Shown here: positions 44,241 through 55,213 of the stretch, in pieces
How the letters are laid out: each line of letters opens with the position of its first letter
Numbering within the stretch: position 1 is the stretch's first letter
Source: Ctenosaura bakeri
Lineage: Eukaryota > Chordata > Lepidosauria > Squamata > Iguanidae
Length of the DNA stretch: 64,000 nt
Assembly (NCBI GenBank): GCA_948474755.1
Contig: CAOLHI010002527.1
Span: 186,001-250,000 of the forward strand
Direction of reading: 5' to 3'
The notes under the pieces: model-generated
The model's input: only the letters and a program-made list of their open reading frames with translations
Told to the model about the DNA's origin: nothing
The model's database searches: none
Position numbers and translations under genes: made by a program

Positions 44241-44753
44241 CTAGATAGCTAGAGCTTTCTAAATCACCATTTATATTAATTCCATTGATACAACGGGTTT
44301 ACTCTAGTTGGGACTGACAATTGGATTTTGATCTATAAGCCTAGTGTATGGTGGCTCAAAACTCTCAGTTCCTGACCTTGCTGCGTTGAGTGCAAAATCC
44401 AAATGGGAATCCTTCTCATGGAGTGTTGCTTCCTCCTCCTCTTCCTCCTCCTCACCCCATGTACAGATGTTGATGCACTGGAAAGTATCTTCTGACTCAC
44501 CTGGGAGCAGCAGAGTAGCTCAGGGCCACTGCAGGCCATATTGCATGCACAGGTCTGTCTTCCAACACCTCAGTCTCCAGCATCTGCCCTCTGGGGAGCA
44601 GCTGCCACACCCCACCTCATGGTGGGCCCCCATGTTTGCTTCCCTTCTTTGTGGTGGGAATGAGAAAGGCAGAAACTCATACACCACATTCAGGTAGGAT
44701 TGTGGGTCCGCAGTTTCCCTAGACATCATATTGAAGCTCTTCCTCCTATCCTC
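44241..44753. other. intergenic, nothing recognised
   Basis: Contains a CCTCCT-rich tract near 44430. Otherwise it is unique-looking. Confidence 0.4.
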
Positions 44754-44972
44754 TGTTGTTGTGTGCCTTCAAGTCATTTTCTACTTATGGAGACCTTAAG
44801 ATGAACCTATCATGGGGTTTGCTTGGCAGGGTTTGCTCAAAGGAGGGTTGCCTTTGCTTTCTCTTGAAGCTGAGAGAGTGTGACTTGCCTAAAGTCACCC
44901 GGTGAGTTTCCATTGCAGAGCAAACTCCAGAGTCGTACCTCAACACTTAAACTACTCTTCCACACTGACTCT
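44754..44972 (-). mobile_element. tRNA-derived SINE
   Basis: This is a full-length-looking copy: TTGTTGTGTGCCTTCAAGTC, TACTTATGGAGACCTTAAG, AACCTATCATGGGGTTTGC, GAGAGTGTGACTTGCC and the head complement AAACTACTCTTCCACACTG. Confidence 0.9.
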
Positions 44973-46382
44973 GCTCTCAGACTACTCAGATCATCTGCAT
45001 CTGTCACCTTGGATGGTCTCAGCCTTTGTACCTTCTGCCTTCTCTCATCACACAACACACACACTCTCAGTGATATCAGGCCTTGTGAATAAATGGAGAC
45101 ATTTGCTCATATTACCATATACTCAGGAGCTCTGGGAATATATATAGTGAATTCTTTCCTTCCTCCTATTGAGTCTCTAGAGCGATGGATACATAGACGT
45201 TCTTGATTAAAGAAAATTGGGTGGAGAGAAGCTGAAAGAGTGACAATGGTAGCATCTAAAATTAGGAGTGGAGCTAAGCCATCAGCTGAACATGAATTTG
45301 AAATCCATATCTCTTTGGAGCTTTCAGAAGTTTAAATTCCTCTTCTGTCTCCTTCCCTCTTCACTTTCGTCTCATGCTTTTCTGCCAACGTTGTTCGCAT
45401 ATTCCTATTTTGAGCCAAAAGGAGCACACGCTATCAAATAGTAGATGATGCTGAGCATCTCAAAATCAAGGAGATCAGGAAAGAGAGCAGCGTTCGTCTC
45501 AGATATAGTTTTTGTAGCATGGAACAGTCATGGGAAAAAATTATTATAAAGTTGACTCTGTTGTTGCAAATTATTAAAGTCACTCTTTTTGTGAGCAAAA
45601 CAACCCAGAACAATTGCTTTTAACATCTTTTTTTTTTTTCTTGGTGTAGTGGCAGGCTGCAGGGAGTGAACGGTTCAAATTAATGTATTATTGTATTGCT
45701 CGGCATGCTAAATAATAAGAGCCACTCAGCAAAAAATGAAATGTAAGTACCTGTTTCCTGCATTGAGGAATTGCCTGTGTGGGGTTTTCAAATGTTCCAG
45801 GGCTCTGCTAGAGGCTATAATAAGGTGCACAAAATGTTATTTGCACATCCCCACCCTTTCTGAAATGGATTTATCTTGTGAATTAATCCCAGTGGGCGCA
45901 TGTGAAAAGTTTACCACCCCTCTTGTGATGTGCCACGGGGAAAGAAAATGACATGTGAAGACATCACGAAGCAATTAATTGTTTAATTAAAAAGAAATCA
46001 TACGGTGCTGATGTGTTCTGATTATACATCCATTTTCCCTCTCAGCCATTTCAATGCCCAGGCCGTTCACAGACCTTTCATATTCTTTTAAAAAGTAGTC
46101 TATTTTTTTCCACATTCAGGCTGCCAAGAAATACGCATTTCATGCAACTGATGGCTTAGAAAGCATCTTTGGAAAGGCATTTGAAGTCTCCTCAAAAATG
46201 CCTCTCTTTCATAGATGTTGTTTGAAGAGTCTGGAAAAGGTACTTTTTCAGCCTACAATTCCCAGAAACCCTCAGTCAGAAAAGTAACCTTTCCACAATT
46301 TAGCATTCTATAATCTTTTTCCCCTGAAAAAACTATTATCCACTGCCAATTGCTGGAACATGAAGTGCACATACATGCACAG
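44973..46382. other. intergenic, with a TAAT-rich unique segment
   Basis: No gene is recognised. The segment 45650-46110 is unique and contains AAATTAATGTATTATTG, AGCAATTAATTGTTTAATTAA and other homeodomain-type cores. The rest is unremarkable. Confidence 0.4.
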
Positions 46383-47262
46383 AGATGACACCAAATTGGG
46401 AGGGGTTGCTAATACGCCAGAGGACAGGATCAAAATTCAAAATGACCTGGATAGGTTGGAGAGCTGGGCCAAGGCAAACAAAATGAAATTCAACAGAGAG
46501 AAGGGTCAAGTCCTACACTTAGGTAGAAAAAATGGAATCCACAAATATAGGATGGGGGACACGTGGCTGGATAGCAGTACGTGTGAAAGGAATCTAGGAG
46601 TCTTCATAGACCACAAGCTGAACATGAGTCAGCAGTGTGATGCAGCAGCCAAGAAAGCCAATGCAATTCTCGGCTGCATCAATAGGAGTATGGTGTCTAG
46701 ATTGAGGGAGGTACTGGTACCACTCTACTCTGCTTTGGTTAGACCTCATCTGGAATACTGTGTCCAGTTCTGGGCACCCCAATTCAAGAAGGATATTGAC
46801 AAGCTGAAGCAAGTCCAGAGGAGGGTGACCAAAATGGTGAGAGGCCTGGAAGCCGTGAAGCCCTATGAGGATAGACTTAGAGAGCTGGGTATGTTTAGTT
46901 TGCAGAAGAGAAGGTTAAGAGGGGACATGAGAGCCATGTTTAAATATTTGAAGGGATGCCATGTGGAGGAAGGAGAGGGCTTGTTTTCTGCTGCTCCAGA
47001 GACCAGGACAAGGAGCAATGGATTCAAGCTGCAGGAAAGGAGATTCCACCTGAACCTCAGGAAGACCTTCCTGACAGTCAGGGCTGTCCGGCAGTGGAAT
47101 CTGCTGCCTCGGAGTATAGTGGAGTCTCCTTCCGTGGAGATTTTTAAGCAGAGGCTGGATGGCCATCTGTCGGGAGTGCTTTGAGGGTGTTCCTGCATAG
47201 CAGGGGGTTGGACTGGATGGCCCCTGGGGTCTCTTCCAACTCTACAATTCTATGATTCTATG
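46383..47262 (+). mobile_element. CR1 LINE, 5'-truncated, with intact 3' end
   Basis: This is an 880-bp copy beginning at the reverse transcriptase active-site Asp-Asp and ending with the characteristic tail ATTCTATGATTCTATGATT. The frame is open throughout, the 3' UTR (GGGTTGGACTGGATGGCCCC) is intact, and no target duplication was found, as is usual for CR1. It is the best-preserved CR1 copy in the window. Confidence 0.96.
46384..47184 (+). pseudogene. CR1 ORF2 C-terminal part (reverse transcriptase thumb and tail)
   Basis: The open frame of about 270 codons starts upstream in flanking sequence and enters CR1 at DDTKLGGVANTPEDRIKIQ. It then reads [91 protein letters not shown] and [17 protein letters not shown], and ends with the family's terminal [10 protein letters not shown] and a TGA. 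Everything before the second half of the active-site box (endonuclease, fingers and palm) is missing, so no enzyme can be made. The frame has no stops or frameshifts, consistent with a fairly young copy. Confidence 0.93.
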
Positions 47263-47389
47263 ATTATAAGACATTCTTGTTCCCAATGGTCAAAAAGTTC
47301 CAGTGCTATAATCTTGCAAGCCATGGTTCCACTATCCCCAAAAAACTTAAACATACACACATAGAGGGCCAAGACTTCAGTGACAGCTG

Positions 47390-47700
47390 GCAGCTCCCAT
47401 GTTAATGGGAAGGTAAATCCGCTCTGTGTTTTGTTCTGAACTTTAAAGCAGATGTCTACAGAGCTAAATGATATTCTCAAAATAGCTTCTGCACTTTGGA
47501 TTCACTGTCACTGTGACATGGGAGCTATTTGCCCCCACTGAACACTGGACAGAGCAGTATGTCCACTCTGAGTTTTAGTCTGAACTTTAAAGGAGTTGTC
47601 CACGGTGGTGTACCTCTTTGGGGGATAGGGTTCAGTGCCTTAGTAGCTCTTTTAGATTAGACACAGGATTAATTCATTGCCCCCACTGACCTGGAAATCA
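47390..47700. mobile_element. palindromic element family B, two partial copies
   Basis: TGACAGCTGGCAGCTCCC, CCGCTCTGTG and TTCTGAACTTTAAAGCAG (47390-47480) form one partial copy. CACTCTGAGTTTTAGTCTG, AACTTTAAAGGAGTTGTCC, GGGTTCAGTGCC and AGCTCTTTTAGATTAGAC (47565-47670) form a second with both arms. The two lie in the same orientation. Confidence 0.65.
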
Positions 47701-49011
47701 CTAGTCACCCTGTGGTAGGATGTGACCGATGCCACCTCTTATTTGGCCACCAGCTCAGCAAGGCCTGCGTATCAGAGGGAATGAGATTCGTGTAAATGCC
47801 ATCTTGAGATGTCTGGGATTCATTCCTACGAGGGAACAGCAAAGCTAAGGGTAACCAATCCATCACCAAAAGGCCAATTTTGTTTTTAAATGAAGGAAGT
47901 TGGGAAGACAGAAATGGATCATCTCATCCTTCCTGCCTCTGATGAGCAGAGAGGTCCCCCAGCTTTGTTTGCCGAGTGACCTTGCAGGGAGCAGATGGTG
48001 GCCTGCGTGACTGGATCTCCCATCACTGCTGTTCCCTCGGATCACTCTGGTAAACATGCACATCGAGAGACCTGCCAGCTTTAGCTCCAGACATCATGTG
48101 CAACTGTGTAGCAAAAGCAGATTTTGTTCAGGACAGGCTGATCATCATCTTGGTCTCCCCAGCACTCTTCCCTCAGCAGCCTTCAAATTAATCCCACTGG
48201 ATTGAGATGTCATTCCCAGCTGTCATCTCAGGAAGCTGCTCTGGAGCTTTTCCCCAGGCACCCTAGCAGAACTTCATGAGAAGTTCCAAAGCTTCTTGAC
48301 AAAGAAAAATGGTCCTTACTTTGGCACTAGATGAATGGAAAGTTGGTGTTCTCCATGTAAAACATGAAGAACAGGCCATGGTGGTGTCTTAACACTGGCT
48401 ACATCAATATTAAGTACCCTCATAGATTTATTGTAAGGAGGTATCCAATAGCTCCTTGTGAAATACCTTTGTTCTTAGCTGTATGGCTCCCAAACACAGA
48501 GCCGCCACCTCCTGGATGCTGAATGACTGCACTTGGGTGTCCTTGTCACTTGCTTTCATGATCTGGAGAAGAAGGAACAAACGTCCTGTCCAGAGGTTAA
48601 CGGCTGTCTCCATTTCCTCAGTGTGCAAGGGAAGGTGAGAAGCCCTTAGGTGCAACCTTGTGGCTAGTCAGGAGCCAAAGTGGAGCTGTGGCAGGGAGCC
48701 ATTTGGCTAACCTTGTGCATCTGTGGAGTAACAGGTGTCTATTGCCACCACTACTACCACCAGAGTAAGTGTGGTGGTGGAGATTTATGTGCTCCCATTG
48801 GCTCACGATCCAAGCTTGCCAGGATCCCCTTATGCGCTCAGAAGGGAAAGAGATCCTTTCACTCCACAGATCAGCTGCATAAGTACCCTGGCAGAAACTG
48901 ACACTCTGCCAATAGTCCAGCTGCAACTTGGCCAAAGATACCAGTCCAGACTACAGCCCATCTAGTTTCCATGTACCTTTGGAAGCCCATGTTTTCTGTT
49001 GATGACAGTTC
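47701..49011. other. intergenic, nothing recognised
   Basis: This is unique-looking sequence with moderate GC. Short reading frames on both strands at 48618-48965 overlap one another and resemble no known protein. Confidence 0.4.
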
Positions 49012-49085
49012 ATAGAATCATTGAGTTGGAAGGGATCCGAAGGGCCATCCGGTCCAACCCCATTCTGCCTTTCAGGAATGGACAA
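49012..49085 (-). mobile_element. CR1 LINE tail fragment
   Basis: Only the 3' tail region is present: CATAGAATCATTGAGTTGG, AGGGCCATCCGGTCCAACCC and TTTCAGGAATG. It is severely 5'-truncated. Confidence 0.85.
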
Positions 49086-50144
49086 TCAAACTGTGATAAT
49101 AGCAGTGTAGATACATCCTATGGTTGTCCACATGCCAGGCATGTGCCCATCACTGAGCTGTGGCCCCTAGCACCCATGCCTGTTCTCTAATTGAGATCTC
49201 CATGGTGAACCTTCTTCTCCATAGGCTTCCAGCATGTGGCTACCTAAAAGAGAGAGACTTAATGGTGGGACTCCCTCCCCAAGCAGGCTCGACAAGTTCC
49301 TTCCCTGCAATCCCAGCATGGGATCTCTTGTTTTCTTGGCTTTTCATGATAATTGATTACGTTTGTCCCTTTCCCCCTTGTCTTGCTGACATGAGAACTT
49401 TTTTTGGGATTGTGGTCTCAGATTTGTGGAAATCCTGCACAGAATTTGGAAAAGTTCCCTTTTCTTTGGACTACAACTCCCAGAACCATCACCACCACCT
49501 AAAGAATGTACATTTGGTCCAATCTTCATTTGTTTTCTCAAGAGAATGTGACAACCTTTCTGCTTTGATGTGCTTTCAGTTAATGTGCTGGGCAAGGCAT
49601 GTTGCTAGTTTATTGCTCAAAACACCGCTGCTTTCTTCATAATGGCTTTAAATTTGTTTTGTATGTGCTGAGTTATGGTTGTTTCTCAGACTGCTGTTTT
49701 TAGTCTGTAATTGCTGCAAGCTGATATTTAGTTATACTTTATGTTTTTAATTCTGTACGCAAAGCACCTTGGGATGGATTTGTCCTGAAAGGGAGTTCAG
49801 ATATCTAAGGAAAATATGCACGACACACAAGCACAACAGGCTATGAGAGGGTCTCCAAGAGGGATGAAAATCCATGTTTGTCTCATTATCCTGCATAAAA
49901 ACAAGAGCTGCAATTTTTTCCCGTCCTTCCCTGCAAGAAGTGTGTGTGCGTGTGCGTGTGCGTGTTCCTGGCAACATCAGGAACTCTTTTTCATCTAGAG
50001 ATCCCAGGAGACTGAACTAAAATTTGCAGACAACTCCCGGGGTCCCCCAGCTTTACACCAGCACAGTCCTGGAATTATTGCCCATTACTGTTTTCACATT
50101 ATTCTCTCAGTCTTAGCAGCATCTGACACCATGTCACAAGAGTG
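49086..50144. other. intergenic, nothing recognised
   Basis: Contains GGACTACAACTCCCAGAACC near 49468, probably a palindromic transposon scrap, and a GTGTGCGTGTGC microsatellite near 49940. The rest is unique. Confidence 0.4.
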
Positions 50145-50360
50145 ATGAACTAACTCTGGGTTTTAATCCAAACTTTAAATGAGCTGTCCAAGATCCTGAA
50201 TCAACCTTGCAGGTAGGGTTCAGTGCCATTAACAGAGCTCTCCTAGGTGCTGAACTTTAATTGTGCTTTTCAGGATGCTGAAATTGGTAAGGTTCAGCAC
50301 TTTGGATAGCTCTTTCAAAGCTTAGGCTCAAACCCAGAGTGGATTCAGCGCTCAACCGTC
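50145..50360. mobile_element. palindromic element family B, copy with long centre
   Basis: The arms are GGGTTTTAATCCAAACTTTA, AATGAGCTGTCCAAGATCC and, inverted, GGTTCAGCACTTTGGATAGC, TCTTTCAAAGCTTAGGCTC and AAACCC. The outer words (ACTCTGGG and CCCAGAGTGG) are also complementary. The centre has a smaller nested pair (GGTAGGGTTCAGTGCC). Confidence 0.75.
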
Positions 50361-51119
50361 TTGGAAGACACCAGCTGCCACTAGTCTGGGTTACAGCTTG
50401 GAAAAAGATATATATCTCCCCAGATAGCATGCTTTCTCATGCTCTGGTTTTACAATTAGGAGAGGAGGAGGAAACAAGAAAATGGTATTCCCTCTGGCTA
50501 CTCTTTTATTATAAAATTAAAAAAACCTTCAGCTCTCCCACTAAGCCACACCAATATGTTTCTCCATGCTTCTATAAACCTGAAGGGGACAGTGAACTGG
50601 GGTTCCTACTCCCTGCCTACTAAAAAAGATTGATTTCTCCATCCACTTTGCCTGCTCAGAGGTCCCACAAGGAGGTTCCTGACCTCCTGTTGCCTTAAAT
50701 AGGCCTTGCCAAGGACACTCAAGCAAGCTGTGGCACCAAACACCAGGCAGAGAAAAGGTAGCACCAGCAGCATCATGCTCGGGTGGTCGCTAGTAACTTT
50801 ACCTTTCTCATGTTATTTTCAGGCGAGATAAAACCTCCGTTGTCTGATGAGCCAGAACAGCGATATCCAATGGTTCCTTTTCCTTTTCTGTGTGTGTTTT
50901 TTCCCATCTTTCCTCCTGCTCTCCCTGCAAGCTGGTTAACCCCGAAATCCAGTTACTGCTCATTATTCAGAGGTGCCTTCCTCTTACCAAATGGACACAG
51001 GGCTGCTGGGTGCCTTCTCCTCGGTGCTAATGAAGCTGCAAATTGCTCCTGCAGCTGTGAGGGACTAATAAGTCTGAACTTTGGCTTGTGTGTGTGTGTC
51101 TCTGTGCATCCTTGAGCTA
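50361..51119. other. intergenic, nothing recognised
   Basis: This is unique-looking sequence with a TG microsatellite near 51087. No gene is recognised. Confidence 0.4.
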
Positions 51120-51950
51120 CCCGAGCCCCCAGTGACCCCTCACTCGGAGGGCTGGGGTTGGGGAGAGAACATCCTCCCTGGCAGCCAGCCCAGGTCGCCC
51201 GGGTTCTTCAGACCCACTGGAGAATGAAGGGTGCCTGTCCCCCTGAAGCGTGCTGCCTCCGGGACCCCCCCCGCGTGCGCAAAGAAGAGCCAAGCGTGAA
51301 GCACAGGCTCAGCATGCCCAAAGTGCAGCCCTCCCTGCTCCTCCCTCTCGGCCCTCTCCAAGGGGCTGCAGGTCCCTTTGCGTGCAGAGCTCTCCCGTTG
51401 AGCCGCCCACCGAGGAAGGAGAAGAAAGGCGGAAGCTGCTGGAAGGAGCAAGCCTCCTGCGTGTCTCCCTGAAGAAGCTCTCGGGGGTCTCCGGAAGGGT
51501 CCGAGCATCTGTCTTTCCTCGCACGAGGCTCACTTGGCCCGGCCGCTTCACCTCGCAGGAGCCTGTCGTGAGTCTGTGCATGTCGTGAGACAGCCGGAAC
51601 CTGTGGACCGGCTCTTCTCTTTGCCGCGTAGGAACCCACCCCTCTTCTTTTCCTCTTCTTTTGCCCCGGGACCAAATTCTCAGTTTGAGAAAGAGGTCGT
51701 GAGCAGGAGTGCACATCCTTCCCGAACAGAGGCCTACCTGCAGGTCGGGGTGGGCAGCTGGGGAAGGCTAGGGGGCTGCGTTAGCCCCCCCGGGAGACCA
51801 GGAGAGCTGCCCCTCCCTCACCCACTCCTGCAAAGAACCCCAACCTCTTCCCTTCCTCTTTGCTCTGGGGCCCCCGAAAATGTCACGGGAAGGCTCTCCG
51901 TGACCCCCAGAGGGCGTTTCGGGGCAAATTGGCAAAACGTCTTTTTTTTA
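51120..51950. promoter_or_regulatory. GC-rich CpG block 1, function unknown
   Basis: This block of roughly 800 bp is much richer in G, C and CpG than its surroundings. It has long reading frames in several overlapping frames on both strands, a by-product of high GC, and none matches a protein I know. It may be a CpG-island promoter for an unrecognised or non-coding transcript, or a GC-rich repeat. No splice-supported gene model could be built. Confidence 0.4.
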
Positions 51951-51954
51951 TGAA

Positions 51955-52430
51955 ACAAAAAAGAAACATAGTGACAGCAAAATGAATAAAAGGAGACATC
52001 ACACTACAAGGACAAATAATAATACTAATTGTAATAATGATAGTAATGATAACACTAACAATAATAATAGTAATAGTAATAATAATAATACAAGAAGAAT
52101 AAGAAAGCTGAAAATAGCTAGCAAAACTAGGAAGTTCTCTCAATACTACCATCTAGAATAAAGCAAACAAGAAACATAGCGACAGCAAAATGAGTAAACG
52201 GAGACATCACACTACAAGGACAAATAATAATACTAATTGTAATAATAATAGTAATGATAACACTAATAATAATACTAATTGTAATAATAATACTAATGAT
52301 AACACTAATAATACTAATTGTAATAATACTAAAACTAATACTAATACTAATAATACTAATACTAATAATAATAATAATAGAAGAGGAATAAGAAAGCAAA
52401 ACTAGGAAGTTCTCTCAATACTACAAAGAC
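51955..52430. repeat. tandemly duplicated AAT microsatellite tract
   Basis: Two units of about 210 and 260 bp (51960-52168 and 52169-52430) start with AAGAAACATAGTGACAGC or its variant AAGAAACATAGCGACAGC, continue GAGACATCACACTACAAGG, expand into AAT/ACT repeats and end AACTAGGAAGTTCTCTCAA. The second unit has a longer repeat tract. The duplication therefore includes flanking unique sequence. Confidence 0.92.
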
Positions 52431-52719
52431 CTGAAAATGGGTTCCCGCCCCTCTTGCATGAAACTGTTATAAACACTTACACTCAACTCTCGTACCATTA
52501 CTCAGAATCCGTCAGCCCTGCACAGTTCCAACCTGACTTCTGTGGTTTTGAGTGGAGCTCGTACTAAACATTTATTAGTATCCCAGGCAAAATGTCTTCC
52601 TCACCCCCGGGGCCCTCCTAATGTGCGGGAAGGGCTCTTTTAGACACTCAAAAGGGCGTGTTGCACAATAAATAAATAAACCTAAATATAAATAAATATA
52701 AATCTATACAAATGTTGAC
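52431..52719. other. short unique segment
   Basis: No gene is recognised. There is an AAATAAATATAAAT-rich run near 52667-52705. Confidence 0.4.
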
Positions 52720-53480
52720 CGCTAGTGCCTCCCAAAAGGGCCCTGAGGTTGCAAAGGGTGGCCGCCCGTTGCCCTCCCTGTAGATACTGGACGGAGCTCC
52801 ACAGCGGACTTTTTTTTAGGCAAAAATATTCTCCCATTTTTGGGAAATCTGGCCCCAGAGGACGTCCGGGTGCCGGCTAAACCCTTGCCTTTGCTGGCTA
52901 AGCGGCCCTGAAGCTCTGCAGCTGCGCCCAAGGAGGCAAGGAAGCTCCTTCTTTTTTCCCAGTGGGGAGGGGAGGGGAGGGGGCAGTCGTAAGCCCCCGC
53001 CACGCTTTCCCCGAGACAGCCAGGGAAGCTGCGAAGAAATGGGGAGCAGAGCAGCGGGACTCCCCTCCTTCTTTCCTTCCGCATGGGAGTTGGCCAGCGA
53101 ATGGTACCAGGCAGCTCTGGAAGTCCCGCGCTGGCAGGGGAAGGGGAGGGAACCGTGGGGGGGCAGGAGGAACGCACAGGGGGGCCGGGGTGATGGGGGA
53201 AGCAGGGGCGGAGGGAAAACAAGGGGTGCAGCAGCAGCGGCAGCAGCAGGAGGAGGTCCCGGTCCTGATTTCCGATCGGGGTAATTGAGGAGGCAATCTA
53301 GCCATGGTCTGCTGGGTGATGAACTCCGAAACATCCGGGTTCCGCCCCAAAGCAGGGGGTCCCCCTTAAAGCAAAGGGGCTCTCTGAGTCAGGCAACATC
53401 GGGAACCGTGGACGCCCGCCTGGGAACGGAGTGGCTGTAGCAACCAGCCCCGTCTGAGGAGCCCCTCGTGGGATTGGGCA
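52720..53480. promoter_or_regulatory. GC-rich CpG block 2, function unknown
   Basis: This is a second strongly GC- and CpG-rich block of about 750 bp with a GCA/GCAGCG trinucleotide run at 53227-53250. The overlapping minus-strand frames of about 150-170 codons are proline-rich low-complexity readings of GC-rich DNA, not a recognised protein. A first exon of a gene leading either way is possible. No MLYCD-neighbour exon (for example HSBP1) was recognised. Confidence 0.4.
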
Positions 53481-53544
53481 GAGCCGGGAGGAGAGAGCCT
53501 CTCACCAGCACCACCAGCACCACCACGCTCCCCTTCTCTGGACC

Positions 53545-54070
53545 TCTTCTCATAGGTAATTCTGGGTTTTACCCATTTTTAGGTTGGGAAAGGCAAGAAC
53601 CCCTTGTCTGCGGCAGTGTGAAATATTGCCTTCGGGGGACGTGCCTTCTCCGAACTCCAGCTTTACAGTGATGGCTCTTTTCAGTTCTTTGGACTTGGAA
53701 ACAAGGTAGACAGACATATAGTGGTTTTTCTTCCTCTGGTTCATTCAGTGGCTTTGGGACTTTGATGAACATCATCATTTGAGTTGGTGTTTCATTTTTC
53801 CATCTTCTTGGAGGCTGATTTCGGACTTTAAAGCGTGCTCACTTTGTATAGATCTTTCCTTCCTTTCTTTCCTTTTTGCTTTTTCTAAATTGGACTAATA
53901 TGGTCTTGGAATTTATTTGGACTTGGTTTAGAATTTTTAGGAGGTACACTTCTCATTGAAAAGGAATTTAAGGTTATTGATAATGTAAATATTGTAATTT
54001 GTTGAAATGTTTGTAATTTGTTGTTAATCTTAATAAAAATATATATTAAAAAGAAAAAAGAAAAAAAGAA
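53545..54070 (+). mobile_element. probable retroposed segment with A-rich tail
   Basis: Sequence ending ATCTTAATAAAAATATATAT, then AAAAAGAAAAAAGAAAAAAA, looks like a LINE 3' end with an AATAAA signal and a poly-A tract. The 5' part resembles the T-rich leader of the L1 at 55214. No target duplication was found, so the left edge is uncertain. Confidence 0.4.
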
Positions 54071-55199
54071 AAGGACTTGTTATTTTGTACAAGAGAAAAG
54101 TTCCTTCCTTGCGCACTAGAGTGGACACTTTGTTTACCTTTTTTCAAGCTTATCCGATTATAAGTGGACACTACATCTGCAAATCTGTCTACATTTCAGA
54201 AGAATTTTCTGTATATCTCTCCTTTTTCTAGTATTTTTGATAACTGGCTTATTCAATTAAAGACTTTGTTTTGTGGGAGAGACTGATAGAAAAAAAGAGA
54301 GAGAGAGAGAAGTTCCGTAATTAAATCTCTGAGACCACAGTTGCCAGATCATTAGAACTGTAAATTCGGAGACACTACTGACCTGATAAATCCACCTATT
54401 GCTATATATCTGGAACCGATTCTTAGTGGAAGGACTGTGGAACAACTTTTTTTTTTTTTTTGCTATATTTTACATGCTTTTGTGGACTGTCCCTTTTTTT
54501 TTTTTTTTGAAAGACTATTCGGACTGAGTGGGGGGGAGTGATTGCGGGAGCTAGCAGAGAAGCGACGGATGCTGGCGCTGCCAGAGAACAGGAACTGAGA
54601 AGTGGCAAAGATAACCATAATAATTTGGCAGCATAATTCTTTTTTTTTTCTCTTTTGTGTGTTGCCTTTTTCTTGCTTTTCTCTCTATATAATTAACTTG
54701 CAAGACTATAAATATAGACAAGTAATCCAAGCAATATTTATAGTGCTAAATGTATAAGTAAGAAATAAAACAAGTTAGAATACTGAAGGAGCTATATATT
54801 GACATATTCTAGTTAGAAGACTTGGATCATTTGGTGCAAATTGTAATTTATTTGTCAAGTTTTAGTTTACTGTAGATTAAGACCTGAATATATTTGATTT
54901 TATTGGGGGATATATAAGTTATAACAGCATATCTGGGTTAGAGCTGGCTGTGTATTGAGTTTTGTGTTTTGGAGACTTGCTTGGTTAAGTACGACATTGA
55001 AGCGGCAGAGCCAACGACAAAACAAAGCCAGCTGAATAAGCTCCCAAATCATAACAAACTCCGTAAGTAACCGAAAATATATATTGGAACATTGTAGGTG
55101 ATTGCTGGGTGACCTTTGATAGAAATCTATAATTCATGGTAATATGTGGGAAAATTTCATTGTGATGATTACGGTAGGTATCATGAAGCAGGAATATGG
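54071..55199 (+). other. AT-rich, possible older L1 leader
   Basis: The stretch has poly-T runs (near 54449 and 54494), a GC-richer patch at 54525-54605 and text resembling the 5' untranslated part of the L1 that interrupts it. Near 54990 a lysine/glutamine-rich reading (KRQSQRQNKAS) could be the start of an old ORF1. The evidence is weak, so I treat it as an unnamed repeat-like region interrupted by the full-length L1. Confidence 0.3.
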
Positions 55200-55213
55200 A
55201 AAATGGAAATGCT
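55200..55213. repeat. L1 target-site duplication, left copy
   Basis: AAAATGGAAATGCT is present here and exactly at 62172-62185, bracketing the full-length L1. It begins with A4, fitting the T-rich nick preferred by L1 endonuclease. Confidence 0.95.

Noticed and set aside
51140..51953. Several reading frames of 100-170 codons
   Set aside because: All overlap in GC-rich DNA where stops are rare; no recognised protein and no convincing splice structure.
52127..52405. Isoleucine/serine- and asparagine/threonine-rich frames
   Set aside because: These are translations of the AAT microsatellite.
52722..53350. Minus-strand frames of 150-172 codons
   Set aside because: Three overlapping frames with proline- and alanine-rich products; a by-product of the CpG-rich block.
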